Part shown: positions 9,043 to 17,937 of the stretch, one piece after another
How positions within the stretch are numbered: the first letter of the stretch is position 1
Layout of the letters: each line of letters starts with the position of its first letter
Origin: Jeotgalibaca sp. MA1X17-3
Lineage (GTDB): Bacteria > Bacillota > Bacilli > Lactobacillales > Aerococcaceae
Assembly: GCF_021513155.1 (NCBI RefSeq)
Contig: NZ_CP090983.1
Coordinates: 218,501-282,500, forward strand
DNA length: 64,000 bases
Direction: 5' to 3'
Notes under the pieces: model-generated
What the model saw: the letters and a program-made list of their open reading frames with translations, nothing else
Databases searched by the model: none
Told to the model about the DNA's origin: nothing
Translations under genes and position numbers: made by a program

Positions 9043-10494
9043 ATGAGTACAAAGGAAAGGATTGAATGGCGAATGAAACAAAAAAACTTAATTTATATTT
9101 TTGCTGATCAATGGCGAAGTAGTTCAGTAGGTTTTGTAGGTGAAGAAGCAGTTGATACACCAAATATTGATCAATTTCGAGAGGAAGCAACAAATTGTGA
9201 TCAAGTATTTAGTTCGTTCCCTCTATGCTCTCCTCATCGAGCTAGCTTAATGACAGGGAAATATCCTTTGTCTGCTGGATTTTTTACAAATGCTAAACCA
9301 GGATTAAAGGTTCGTCTCCAAGACCACGAGGTTGGTGTGGGAGATACCTTGAAAAAAGCTGGATATCAAACTGCTTATATTGGTAAGTGGCACCTAGATG
9401 AACCAGAAGTTAATCATGAGGAAGAGCCGGTTTCGGGTGCTAGAAATTGGGATGCATTTACCCCACCAGGACCTAGAAGACATGGATTTGATTATTGGTA
9501 TTCTTATGGTACATATGATGAACATCTTCATCCGCATTACTGGCAAGACACTCCAGAAATGATTCAGGTGGATGAATGGTCTGTGGCACATGAAACAGAA
9601 AAAGCAATTGAGTATCTAGAAGAAAAACGTCAACCAGATCAGCCTTTTGCAATGTATTTATCTTGGAATCCACCGCATAGTCCTTATGAGAAAGTACCAG
9701 AAAAGTATTTGGATCTCTATAAAGACAAAGATATTTCCCTACGTAAGAACGTAAAGGTTGAAAATCTTCATCATCATACTGGCGAACAAGAACCCTATGA
9801 TAAAGAAGAATTAACTTTAGCTACGAAAAGATATTATGCAGCGATTTCGGGAATTGATGATCATTTTAGTAAATTGATGGATTACCTGAAAGAAACAGGT
9901 CTTTATGAGGACACGGTTATCGTTCTATCTTCCGATCACGGTGATATGTTAGGTTCTCAAGGGCTAATGGGGAAACATGTTTGGTATGAAGAAGCGATTC
10001 ATATCCCGTGTATTTTCAGAGTTCCTGGTAACAATAAAGAAACATGTCATACGATTATGGCGAGTCAAGATATGATGCCTACTGTACTCGGATTATTGGA
10101 TATAGCGATACCTGAAACGGTAGAAGGTGAAGATTGTTCTAGTTATATTCTTACAGACCAAGAAGATTACGACCGTGTCAGCTTTATTGTTGCCTGTCCA
10201 GGAAAAGCAACGCTTGTTGAAAAATATAAAGAACATAACTTAGATTCCAAAGACTTTGGTTGGAGAGCCGTTCGAACACAAACGTATACGTATGTCATGT
10301 CACTTGGCTATGATATTGTCGCAGATAAACAGCGACATTTGTATAACATTGCGGAAGATCCTTATCAAATGAATCCATTAGATGTAGAAAAAGCTGAAAA
10401 TCAGGAAATAATTAAAAATCTTGAAGGAAAACTTACTAATTGGATGAAGGAACAAAAAGATGGGTTTATAGAAAATTGGCTTGCTCAAGACTAA
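9043..10494 (+). CDS. Cysteine-type sulfatase, cytoplasmic, linked to sugar ABC transporter
   Basis: Type I sulfatase that hydrolyses sulfate esters. The protein core starts as KNLIYIFADQWRSSSVGFVG. The active-site motif CSPHRASLMTGKYP has the cysteine that is converted to formylglycine. Metal-ligand motifs include the N-terminal AD, GKWHLD, and SSDHGDMLGSQGLMGKH. No signal peptide is present, so it should act inside the cell on an imported sulfated saccharide, matching its position in the ABC operon. The start may be 9043 (ATG) or the ATG at 9073, which gives MKQKNLIYIFADQ. No formylglycine-generating enzyme or radical-SAM maturase for sulfatases is in the window. Substrate specificity is not visible. 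Confidence 0.9.
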   Translation: MSTKERIEWRMKQKNLIYIFADQWRSSSVGFVGEEAVDTPNIDQFREEATNCDQVFSSFPLCSPHRASLMTGKYPLSAGFFTNAKPGLKVRLQDHEVGVGDTLKKAGYQTAYIGKWHLDEPEVNHEEEPVSGARNWDAFTPPGPRRHGFDYWYSYGTYDEHLHPHYWQDTPEMIQVDEWSVAHETEKAIEYLEEKRQPDQPFAMYLSWNPPHSPYEKVPEKYLDLYKDKDISLRKNVKVENLHHHTGEQEPYDKEELTLATKRYYAAISGIDDHFSKLMDYLKETGLYEDTVIVLSSDHGDMLGSQGLMGKHVWYEEAIHIPCIFRVPGNNKETCHTIMASQDMMPTVLGLLDIAIPETVEGEDCSSYILTDQEDYDRVSFIVACPGKATLVEKYKEHNLDSKDFGWRAVRTQTYTYVMSLGYDIVADKQRHLYNIAEDPYQMNPLDVEKAENQEIIKNLEGKLTNWMKEQKDGFIENWLAQD

Positions 10495-10502
10495 AATATA
10501 AT

Positions 10503-10551
10503 AAAAAACGGTTGAAATGGTATGTTTTTATGCCATTTCAACCGTTTTTTT
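10503..10551 (+). terminator. Bidirectional terminator between sulfatase and gpmA
   Basis: A long stem (ACGGTTGAAATGG against CCATTTCAACCGT) with A residues before and T residues after, so it can terminate both the sulfatase operon and the convergent gpmA transcript. Confidence 0.9.
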
Positions 10552-11236
10552 ATAGATAATATTTTTTAATAACATTTAACTCTTTATCCAACTCGTAAAC
10601 AAGAGGTTGTCCAGTAGGTATCTCTAAATCCACAATGTCTTTATCAGATATATTTTCCATATACTTTGCTAATGCTCGTAATGAATTACCGTGTGCAGCT
10701 ACTAGTACTGTTTTTTTGTCTAAAATAGCAGGTGCAATTTGATCTTCCCACAAAGGAATAACTCGATGTAAGGTAGTTTGTAGATTCTCTCCCATCGGAA
10801 CCACACGTTTTTGTAAGTGATCATATCGGCGATCATTTAAGGCTGAATCTGGGTCGTCAGGTTTCAAAAGAGGAGGAAGAGTATGATAAGAACGACGCCA
10901 AATATGAACTTGTTTTTCACCAAATTCTTTGGCCACTTCTTCTTTATTAAGACCTTGTAAGGCTCCATAGTGGCGCTCATTTAATCGCCAAGATTTGATT
11001 TCTGGTATCCATAATTGATCTGATTCTTCCAAAATAATATGACAAGTTCTAATAGCTCGTTTCAGTACAGAAGTAAAAGCCATATCCAATTCAATGCCTG
11101 CTTCTTTTATTTTTTGTCCTGCTTGATGAGCTTCATCTATTCCTTGTTGAGTTAACCCAACATCAACCCAACCGGTAAATTTATTTAGGGCATTCCATTC
11201 ACTTTGTCCATGACGTACAAAAATAACTCGACTCAT
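10550..11236 (-). CDS. gpmA: 2,3-bisphosphoglycerate-dependent phosphoglycerate mutase
   Basis: Glycolytic enzyme interconverting 3- and 2-phosphoglycerate, 228 residues, normal for the family. The histidine phosphatase motif RHGQSEWN at residues 8-15 carries the phosphorylated histidine, LNERHYGALQGLNK contains a catalytic glutamate and substrate contacts, and VAAHGNSLRAL carries the second catalytic histidine. The ATG at 11236 follows AGGGA. It is a single gene convergent with the sulfatase operon. Confidence 0.96.
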   Translation of the reverse strand: MSRVIFVRHGQSEWNALNKFTGWVDVGLTQQGIDEAHQAGQKIKEAGIELDMAFTSVLKRAIRTCHIILEESDQLWIPEIKSWRLNERHYGALQGLNKEEVAKEFGEKQVHIWRRSYHTLPPLLKPDDPDSALNDRRYDHLQKRVVPMGENLQTTLHRVIPLWEDQIAPAILDKKTVLVAAHGNSLRALAKYMENISDKDIVDLEIPTGQPLVYELDKELNVIKKYYL

Positions 11237-11698
11237 ATTTGTCCCTACTTTCTTTTATAGTTCTTACGCTTATTATACACCTTAATTGAGGGAAAAATCA
11301 CAGATTTCATTTCTATAAAAAAGGATGATCCTCATTGTTAATTTTTGCTATGCTAGAACAAGAGTAGATAAAGATAATATAAACACCTAATAGAACCATC
11401 CAGCGTAGCTTAAGAGCCTTTAAAAGAGTTTAAAAGATAGGTATTCTCGATCATCTTTACTTTATTTCATATTTGTATACTAAAAAAACAGATGAATAGG
11501 AGAAAGGACCGTTTCAAAAGATGGTTATTTATAGAACGCGATGCGTTCTAAAGTCATAACGACAAGAGGGGAATCGCTAGCAAGAAGGAGATAAAAGTCT
11601 TTACAGAGGCGTTCTGTTTTTTATAGGCGTTACAGAACGATAAAGAACGCCTCGTTTTACAAAGTTAGAAATTTATAATAGAAAAGGGCTACGAAAAT
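11237..11698. other. Structured intergenic region with a possible leader peptide and hairpins
   Basis: No gene of normal size. A 12-codon frame at 11521-11559 (MVIYRTRCVLKS) contains a hairpin AGAACGC-GAT-GCGTTCT at 11533-11549. Downstream, GAGGCGTTCT at 11606-11615 pairs with AGAACGCCTC at 11644-11653, followed by a short T stretch. The same GCGTTCT/AGAACGC words recur in both hairpins, so alternative pairings are possible, as in an attenuator or a small structured RNA. No plus-strand gene follows that it could regulate. The function is unknown. Confidence 0.4.
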
Positions 11699-11699
11699 A

Positions 11700-11736
11700 C
11701 AAAAAAAGCTGAGGGTTTGCCTCAACTTTTTTGTAT
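11700..11736 (-). terminator. Terminator after OsmC-family gene
   Basis: AAGTTGAGG pairs with CCTCAGCTT around a 5-base loop (minus-strand reading), with T runs on both sides, just downstream of the OsmC gene stop. Confidence 0.8.
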
Positions 11737-11754
11737 ATTATTTTTATTTTGATT

Positions 11755-12162
11755 CTAGGATACAGTTACGATTGTTTCGATAGTATTTTTGTCACTATCC
11801 ATTAGGTTTGCTACTGGACAACCAGTTGCAACAATCGTTTGTAGTTGGCGGAGTTCTGTTTCATCTACTGTTGCGCCAACAACATTTAATCGAACAGTCA
11901 TACTTACTGTTATATTTTTGTTTGGTCCATTAAATTCATAGTCAATTTCTGTATTAACACGCTGATACTCAATTTCTTTAGAATCTAAAAAGCTTTTTGC
12001 AACCATCGTTTTACAAGCTGCAACAGCTGCAATCAGCATATCACTTGGATTTGCACCCGTTCCTTTTCCACCGTTTTCTTTCGATTGATCAATTAGGTAT
12101 TCGTGACCATCTACATCCAACGTTACTTGATACGTATCCATCATTTCAGCAGTTAATTTCAT
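11755..12162 (-). CDS. OsmC/Ohr family peroxiredoxin-like protein
   Basis: A 135-residue OsmC-family protein. The two family cysteines are visible in AAVAACKTMVAKSF (near residue 50) and in VATGCPVANLM (near residue 115); in OsmC/Ohr enzymes these reduce organic hydroperoxides. Start ATG 12162 has an AGAAGG site. It is flanked by a terminator on the 3' side and is probably monocistronic. Whether it is true Ohr or a general OsmC paralogue cannot be told from the sequence alone. Confidence 0.85.
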   Translation of the reverse strand: MKLTAEMMDTYQVTLDVDGHEYLIDQSKENGGKGTGANPSDMLIAAVAACKTMVAKSFLDSKEIEYQRVNTEIDYEFNGPNKNITVSMTVRLNVVGATVDETELRQLQTIVATGCPVANLMDSDKNTIETIVTVS

Positions 12163-12355
12163 TATATACCTTCTTTCTCTTTTTTATATAGTAACATGAA
12201 AAAATAAGACTACCAATTAATTAGCAGTATAGAATTTTATTTTAATATACATTATTAGCAAATAGGTATGCTTTATTATTATAATGGAGAAGAATACTAG
12301 ATACTTACTAATCTTAGTTATTTTTGATTTCTTATCAGCACTTGATACATACCAA

Positions 12356-13257
12356 TTAACTAAAACGAAATACAATATTGATGATTCCTAAAATTAATAA
12401 ATGTGCCGGATAAAAGATATAAAATAAATATTTTAAATTTGTCCCTTTTTTACCGTTATATAAAATAATCAAGATAGATGCAACTACTACACCCCAAGCA
12501 CTGTACCAATTATTGTACTGAATTCCATAGAAGTACATTCCCCATGCGGCGATAACGCTCGCTTGTGCAAAACGATTTTCACGAGTGAGATACAATCCAA
12601 AAACTAAAACAATTCCAAGAAACCCATAATCTGAATAATTTCCGATTGTTCTCACAGCTACAAAAAGGGTAAACAAGAGAAGGATATATTCATACCATTT
12701 TGAATGTCTCTCAATGAATACTTTCTCATAACAGTATATGGCAAACATTCCAATAGCAAGTGTGTATAGAACGTTTAACTCATAATACGAATACCAGACA
12801 TAATTCCATTTCAGTGGGAGCGCAAAAAGAAGGGGGCAATCGCGATCCAAATCATAGAGTAAGAAAACTTCTTCTTTAAAGCGAAATACCAATAGGTGAA
12901 AACAAAAAGAGCGCTAATTGCTAAATATAAATAGAAAGTAGATGAATCTGGGAAATAATTAGGTCCTTCATTGGTCACTTTTTCTAAGTTTACAGAATGA
13001 GAGGAAAGAGTATAGGGAACGTGAGAAATGATTGCAAAGAGGATAAGGTTAGAAAAGTATCGAGGTTTATTTCTAGTATAGTGCCAACCATTAACAATTA
13101 AAAATGCAAATACAGGGAATACAAAGCGTCCAATGATCCGCAGTAGTTCAGTTGTATTCGGAGAAAGAAGCTCCCAACCTTGCCAGCCAAAGACACTCCC
13201 GATGTGATCAATCAGCATCCCTAAAGATGCAATCAGTTTTAATAATGATACAGACAT
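12356..13257 (-). pseudogene. TraX-family membrane protein, frameshifted as written
   Basis: Polytopic membrane protein of the TraX family (named for F-pilin acetylation; chromosomal members are thought to be acyltransferases). The N-terminal part MSVSLLKLIASLGMLIDHIG, GRFVFPVFAFLIVNGWHYT and LFAIISHVPYTL stops at 12811. The C-terminal part, ending with FYIFYPAHLLILGIINI, is in another frame. Adding one base to the G5 run at 12832-12836 joins them through IAIAPLLFALPLKW into one protein of 300 residues. The start ATG at 13257 follows AGAGGAGG. A second TraX-like gene lies at 48985. Broken gene or sequencing error cannot be separated here. Confidence 0.8.
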
Positions 13258-13384
13258 AATTAACCTCCTCTAAGATTATTAAAAGATAGTTTTATTATAC
13301 TATATATAGAATCAAAATACTTTTTAAAACTATTTTCTTAAGGTTGTCTGCTTAAGAATCAATGAGAAGTGATAAAAAAAGGAA

Positions 13385-13400
13385 ACTTGTCTATACAAGT
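13385..13400 (+). promoter_or_regulatory. TreR operator 1
   Basis: Palindrome ACTTGTCTATACAAGT, close to the TTGTATATACAA core of B. subtilis tre operators. It sits 24 bases upstream of the -35 element. Confidence 0.75.
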
Positions 13401-13423
13401 TTTAAAAAAAGACGAGAAACCGG

Positions 13424-13452
13424 TTGCATTCCAAAAATGAAAGCGGTAGAAT
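13424..13452 (+). promoter_or_regulatory. tre operon promoter with overlapping cre-like site
   Basis: TTGCAT at 13424-13429 and TAGAAT at 13447-13452, spacer 17. A cre-like sequence ATGAAAGCGGTAGAAT at 13437-13452 (14 of 16 matches) covers the -10 element, as expected for CcpA repression. TreR operators flank the promoter on both sides. Confidence 0.7.
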
Positions 13453-13467
13453 ATGGATAACAAGTCG

Positions 13468-13482
13468 CTTGTCTATACAAGT
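13468..13482 (+). promoter_or_regulatory. TreR operator 2
   Basis: CTTGTCTATACAAGT, identical to operator 1 apart from the first base, placed between the -10 element and the ribosome site, where repressor binding would block transcription. The two operators are 83 bases apart, compatible with looping. Confidence 0.75.
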
Positions 13483-13499
13483 AAAAGGAGGAAAAAGCT

Positions 13500-14945
13500 A
13501 TGCCGGATTTTAAGAAAGATGCAGCAGATCTACTGAAATTTATTGGTGGACCTGAAAATATCTCAGCAGTCAGTCACTGTGCCACTCGTATGCGCTTTGT
13601 TTTAAATGATAACGATGCAGCAGATATTAAAAAAATTGAGGATATCCCAGCAGTCAAAGGAACGTTTACACAGGCAGGACAGTTTCAAGTAATTATTGGA
13701 AATGAAGTACCTCAATTCTATAATGAATTCACTAAAATTTCTGGTAAAGAAGGCGTATCGAAAGAAGATACGAAAACAGCAGCTAAACAAAACCAAAACT
13801 GGATTCAACGTGCAATGTCTGTTCTAGCAGAGATTTTTACACCACTTATTCCTGCAATTGTAGTTGGAGGACTTATCTTAGGATTTAGAAACGTTTTAGG
13901 AGATATTGAATTTGCAAATGGAACGATAGTTTCTAACTCTCAATTCTGGACTGGGGTAAATGACTTCCTATGGTTGATAGGAGAGGCCATTTTCCACTTC
14001 TTACCAGTAGGAATTACATGGAGTGTTACTAAGAAAATGGGGACTACTCAAATTCTAGGTATTGTTTTAGGACTAACTCTCGTTTCTCCTCAGTTATTAA
14101 ATGCGTATGGAGTAGCGGGCGCAACCGAAATTCCTTTCTGGGATTTTGGATTCTTTACAATTGATAAAGTAGGGTATCAAGCTCAAGTTCTACCTGCTAT
14201 GTTAACAGGATTTACTTTAGCTTACTTAGAAATTTGGTTGCGTAAATGGATTCCACAGGCAATTTCTATGATCTTCGTACCACTATTTGCACTCATACCA
14301 ACCGTAATTATTGCTCATACTATTTTGGGACCAATCGGCTGGACAATTGGTCAAGCAATTTCCAATGTGGTTTACACTGGAATTACGAGTAGCTTTAGTT
14401 GGGTGTTTGGATTATTATTTGGAGCTTTCTATTCTCCACTAGTCATTACAGGACTCCATCATATGTCCAATGCAATTGATCTTCAGTTGATTGCCGATTT
14501 TGATGGTACAAAATTATGGCCAATGATTGCTCTTTCTAATATTGCCCAAGGTTCTGCAGTACTAGCAATCATTTTCTTACACAGAGGAAACAAAAAAGAA
14601 GAACAAGTATCTATTCCATCCATGATTTCTTGTTACTTAGGAGTAACAGAACCAGCTATGTTTGGGATTAACATAAAGTATATTTATCCTTTCGTAGCCG
14701 CTATGATTGGTTCTGGTATTGCTGGAATGGTGTCTGTTGCAACTGGAGTAGAAGCAGCTTCCATCGGAGTAGGTGGAATTCCTGGATTCTTGTCCATCAA
14801 AATTGAACACTGGCCAATGTTCTTCGTTAGCATGGCTATTGCGATTGTAGTGCCATTCATCCTAACGGCATTCTTTGAGAAGAAACAACTCTTTGTAGCA
14901 AATAAAGATACTGACCATACACCAATCATTGAAACAACTAAATAA
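13500..14945 (+). CDS. treB: PTS trehalose transporter, EIIBC
   Basis: A 481-residue permease that imports trehalose as trehalose 6-phosphate. The N-terminal EIIB domain (about 1-85) has the phosphorylated cysteine in AVSHCATRMRF. The EIIC domain (about 105-465) has ten or so transmembrane segments including the substrate motif GITEP-like LGVTEPAMFGIN and GLHHMSNAID. No EIIA domain is fused, so EIIA must come from another PTS protein, as is usual for tre systems. ATG 13500 follows AAGGAGG. It is the first gene of the tre operon, behind TreR and cre-like sites. Confidence 0.93.
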   Translation: MPDFKKDAADLLKFIGGPENISAVSHCATRMRFVLNDNDAADIKKIEDIPAVKGTFTQAGQFQVIIGNEVPQFYNEFTKISGKEGVSKEDTKTAAKQNQNWIQRAMSVLAEIFTPLIPAIVVGGLILGFRNVLGDIEFANGTIVSNSQFWTGVNDFLWLIGEAIFHFLPVGITWSVTKKMGTTQILGIVLGLTLVSPQLLNAYGVAGATEIPFWDFGFFTIDKVGYQAQVLPAMLTGFTLAYLEIWLRKWIPQAISMIFVPLFALIPTVIIAHTILGPIGWTIGQAISNVVYTGITSSFSWVFGLLFGAFYSPLVITGLHHMSNAIDLQLIADFDGTKLWPMIALSNIAQGSAVLAIIFLHRGNKKEEQVSIPSMISCYLGVTEPAMFGINIKYIYPFVAAMIGSGIAGMVSVATGVEAASIGVGGIPGFLSIKIEHWPMFFVSMAIAIVVPFILTAFFEKKQLFVANKDTDHTPIIETTK

Positions 14946-14971
14946 AATAGTATCTGTACACACAATAAATA

Positions 14972-15012
14972 TAGCAGGAGCGAAAAGGATAAGTGAATCT
15001 TTTGCTCCTGTT
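14972..15012 (+). other. Intercistronic hairpin between treB and treC
   Basis: CAGGAGCGAAAAG pairs imperfectly with CTTTTGCTCCTG around a short loop. The T tail is weak, so this may be a partial terminator or an RNA-stability element setting the treB:treC ratio. Confidence 0.5.
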
Positions 15013-15033
15013 TCATTTTAGAAGGAGGACGAC

Positions 15034-16686
15034 ATGGAACATTTTAAAAATAAAGTCATTTACCAATTATATCCAAAGTCATTTAAAGATTCAGACGGAG
15101 ATGGAATAGGCGATTTAAAAGGAATTATTGAAAAACTTCCGTATTTACACCAATTAGGAATTGAAATGATTTGGATGAATCCAATTTTTGTTTCACCACA
15201 AAAAGATAATGGGTACGACATCACAGATTATTGTTCCATTGATCCTTTATTTGGAACAATGGAAGAATTGGAAGAACTGATTCAAAAAGCAAAACAATTA
15301 AATATAGAGCTGATGTTTGATATGGTACTAAACCATACTTCTATTACTCATGAGTGGTTCCAAAAAGCTTTAAAAGGTGATAAAAAATACCAAGACTATT
15401 ACATTCTCCGACCAGCTAAAGAAGATGGTAGCTTACCGACTAATTGGCAATCTAAATTTGGTGGAGATGCATGGGAACCCTTTGGTGATACAGAAAACTA
15501 TTATTTACATTTATATGACGTAAGTCAAGCAGATCTAAATTGGCGAAATCCTGATGTTCGTCAAGAACTTTATAAAGTTGTTAATTTTTGGCTTGAAAAA
15601 GGAATCACCGGATTTCGCTTTGATGTATTGAATGTTATTGGAAAAGAAGAAGTATTAGTAGATAGTTTAGGTGAAAATGAAAAAAGTTTATATACCGATA
15701 CACCAATTGTTCATGAATATGTGAAAGAATTAAATCAAGAAAGTTTTGGAAAAAAAGAAGGTATGATAACCGTAGGGGAAATGTCTTCTACAACTGTTGA
15801 GAATGGAATCTTATATTCTAATCCAGACCGTAAAGAACTTTCTATGATTTTTAGTTTCCATCATCTCAAAGTAGATTATGATGAAGGGGAAAAATGGTCA
15901 GATATCCCATTCGATTTTCTAGAATTAAAACAAATATTGAATGAATGGCAAACGGGAATGTCAGATGGCAATGGTTGGAACGCTCTCTTTTGGAATAACC
16001 ATGATCAACCGCGTGCGAATAGCCGATTTGGTGATCCAATCAAATACCCTTATGAAACAGCTACGATGCTTGCACAAAGTATTCATTTACTACGAGGAAC
16101 ACCTTATATCTATCAAGGTGAAGAGATTGGAATGACTAACCCTGATTACTCAGAGATTGATGAATACGTAGATATAGAAACTCATAATGCTTATAAATCA
16201 ATGCGATTGAACGGCGTTCCACATGAAAAAGCAATGAAAATTATTAAAGAAAAATCGCGAGATAACAGTAGAACGCCGATGCAATGGGATGGAAGTTCTC
16301 ATGCAGGATTTACTACAGGAACCCCGTGGTTAAATGTGGCTGGTAATTATCAAGAGATTAATGTGGAGAAAGAATTAAGCGATGGAAAAGTCTTTCCGTA
16401 CTATCAAAAATTAATTAAGCTTCGTAAGAAAATGCCAGTGATCTCTGATGGAGATTATCAAGGTATTCTATTAGATGATCCAGAAGTATTCGCATATATC
16501 CGAGAAAAAGATAATCAGAAGTTGCTTGTTCTGAATCACTTTTATGGAACAGAATATTCTTTCCAGCTACCTAAAGAAATAAATGATATAGATGCTGAAC
16601 ATTTAATTGGTAATTATCCAGATATAAAATTGGAAAAAGAAATGAAACTTCGTCCATATGAAACAGTAGCCTTCTTATTAAAATAA
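15034..16686 (+). CDS. treC: Alpha,alpha-phosphotrehalase
   Basis: GH13 enzyme that splits trehalose 6-phosphate into glucose and glucose 6-phosphate. Length 550, normal for the family. Conserved regions: DMVLNHTSITHEWF (region I), GFRFDVLNVIG with the nucleophile aspartate near residue 197, TVGEMSST with the acid/base glutamate near residue 250, and WNNHDQPR with the third carboxylate near residue 325. The ATG at 15034 follows AGAAGGAGG. Position after treB and lack of signal peptide fit cytoplasmic action on the PTS product. Related oligo-1,6-glucosidases are the alternative, but the context favours TreC. Confidence 0.94.
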   Translation: MEHFKNKVIYQLYPKSFKDSDGDGIGDLKGIIEKLPYLHQLGIEMIWMNPIFVSPQKDNGYDITDYCSIDPLFGTMEELEELIQKAKQLNIELMFDMVLNHTSITHEWFQKALKGDKKYQDYYILRPAKEDGSLPTNWQSKFGGDAWEPFGDTENYYLHLYDVSQADLNWRNPDVRQELYKVVNFWLEKGITGFRFDVLNVIGKEEVLVDSLGENEKSLYTDTPIVHEYVKELNQESFGKKEGMITVGEMSSTTVENGILYSNPDRKELSMIFSFHHLKVDYDEGEKWSDIPFDFLELKQILNEWQTGMSDGNGWNALFWNNHDQPRANSRFGDPIKYPYETATMLAQSIHLLRGTPYIYQGEEIGMTNPDYSEIDEYVDIETHNAYKSMRLNGVPHEKAMKIIKEKSRDNSRTPMQWDGSSHAGFTTGTPWLNVAGNYQEINVEKELSDGKVFPYYQKLIKLRKKMPVISDGDYQGILLDDPEVFAYIREKDNQKLLVLNHFYGTEYSFQLPKEINDIDAEHLIGNYPDIKLEKEMKLRPYETVAFLLK

Positions 16687-16731
16687 AAATAACCCTTCTT
16701 CCTAAATAAGATAGGAAGAAGGGTTATTTTG
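16687..16731 (+). terminator. Terminator after tre operon
   Basis: Strong stem AATAACCCTTCTTCCTA against TAGGAAGAAGGGTTATT with flanking A and T runs, directly after the treC stop. Confidence 0.9.
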
Positions 16732-17007
16732 ATTATTGGGAAACTATTTTAGTGGAAAAGCTGCTGTATCGTAAAATTAATTATAAAGGATACCCATCCT
16801 ATTTTGATGGGAATTTTTGTAGTTGTTTTCATCACAGTCTTCAAACTAAATACTTTTCCTATCACATTTCTAATAGGGTATTGATTTTTTTATAAAAACT
16901 CTTTATTGTAATTTATGTAGATATAAATTTCTTATTCATCTTAACAAAGATATAAAATATTTCTTGTTTTAAATTAATTGAAAAAAGGAGAGGATATTAT
17001 TATAAGT

Positions 17008-17820
17008 GTGTTTGCTTCCTATCATCCAGTCTTACAAGCTCTAATAGCGGGTCTATTTACATGGGGGTGTACAATTCTAGGGTCTTCATTCGTTTTTCTT
17101 TTTAAAGAAGTGAACCGTAAATTTTTGGATATTATGAATGGATTTGCAGCTGGGGTTATGATTGCAGCTTCTTTTTGGTCATTACTAGCCCCATCTATTA
17201 CTTATGCAGAACGGAATGGCTATGGCGTATGGTCGTGGGTTCCTGCAGCAGTTGGTTTCATAGCTGGTGGACTGTTCTTAAGGTTAATCGATGTTATCAT
17301 TCCTCATTTACATTTAAATGAACCGATTGAAAACCGTGAAGGACCTAATACGAAGGCTTCAAAAAATTTACTTCTATTTCTTGCTATTACCATTCATAAT
17401 ATACCTGAAGGCTTGTCTGTAGGTGTAGCCTTTGGAGCAACAATAGCTGGTGTAGCAAACGGTGATGCATTTTTGAGTGCAGTTGGACTGGCTTTAGGAA
17501 TCGGAATTCAGAATATTCCAGAAGGATCCGCCTTGTCTATGCCAATTAGAGCTGCTGGAAGTAGCCGATGGAGAGCTTTTAACATTGGTCAGCTTTCTGC
17601 TATTGTAGAACCTATAGCAGCAGTAATCGGAGCCGTAACCGTTATTTCCATAGTAGCTATTTTGCCTTATGCACTAGCATTTGCTGCAGGAGCAATGATA
17701 TTTGTAGTTGTAGAAGAACTCGTTCCTGAATCTCAGACAAATGGGAATAATGATAGTGCCACTCTTGCTTTAATGGTTGGCTTTGTAATCATGATGATTT
17801 TAGATGTATCATTAGGATAA
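17008..17820 (+). CDS. ZIP-family divalent metal transporter (ZupT-like)
   Basis: Zinc/iron-type metal uptake transporter. Eight or so transmembrane segments are visible; the metal-binding helices carry HNIPEGLSVG and QNIPEGSALSMP, and a third EE motif is VVEELVPESQ. The N-terminus from GTG 17008 (MFASYHPVLQALIAGLFTW) fits the family. An open frame extends to TTG 16978, but the GGAGAGG ribosome-like site lies inside that extension; the gap from it to 17008 is long, so the exact start is uncertain. The terminator downstream is shared with the convergent gene. A weak hairpin at 16791-16810 upstream has no clear role. Confidence 0.88.
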   Translation: MFASYHPVLQALIAGLFTWGCTILGSSFVFLFKEVNRKFLDIMNGFAAGVMIAASFWSLLAPSITYAERNGYGVWSWVPAAVGFIAGGLFLRLIDVIIPHLHLNEPIENREGPNTKASKNLLLFLAITIHNIPEGLSVGVAFGATIAGVANGDAFLSAVGLALGIGIQNIPEGSALSMPIRAAGSSRWRAFNIGQLSAIVEPIAAVIGAVTVISIVAILPYALAFAAGAMIFVVVEELVPESQTNGNNDSATLALMVGFVIMMILDVSLG

Positions 17821-17841
17821 TTTATTTATATTTTAAGCTAA

Positions 17842-17888
17842 AAAAAAGCTACTGTGTATTTTGACAAAATACACAGTAGCTTTTTTTA
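17842..17888 (+). terminator. Bidirectional terminator between ZIP transporter and coiled-coil protein
   Basis: AAGCTACTGTGTATTTT pairs with AAAATACACAGTAGCTT, with A and T runs on the two sides, so it serves both convergent genes. Confidence 0.9.
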
Positions 17889-17937
17889 AAATAAGAATTA
17901 ATTAAAAAAATTAGAATGAAAGATGTCAACTACTAAA

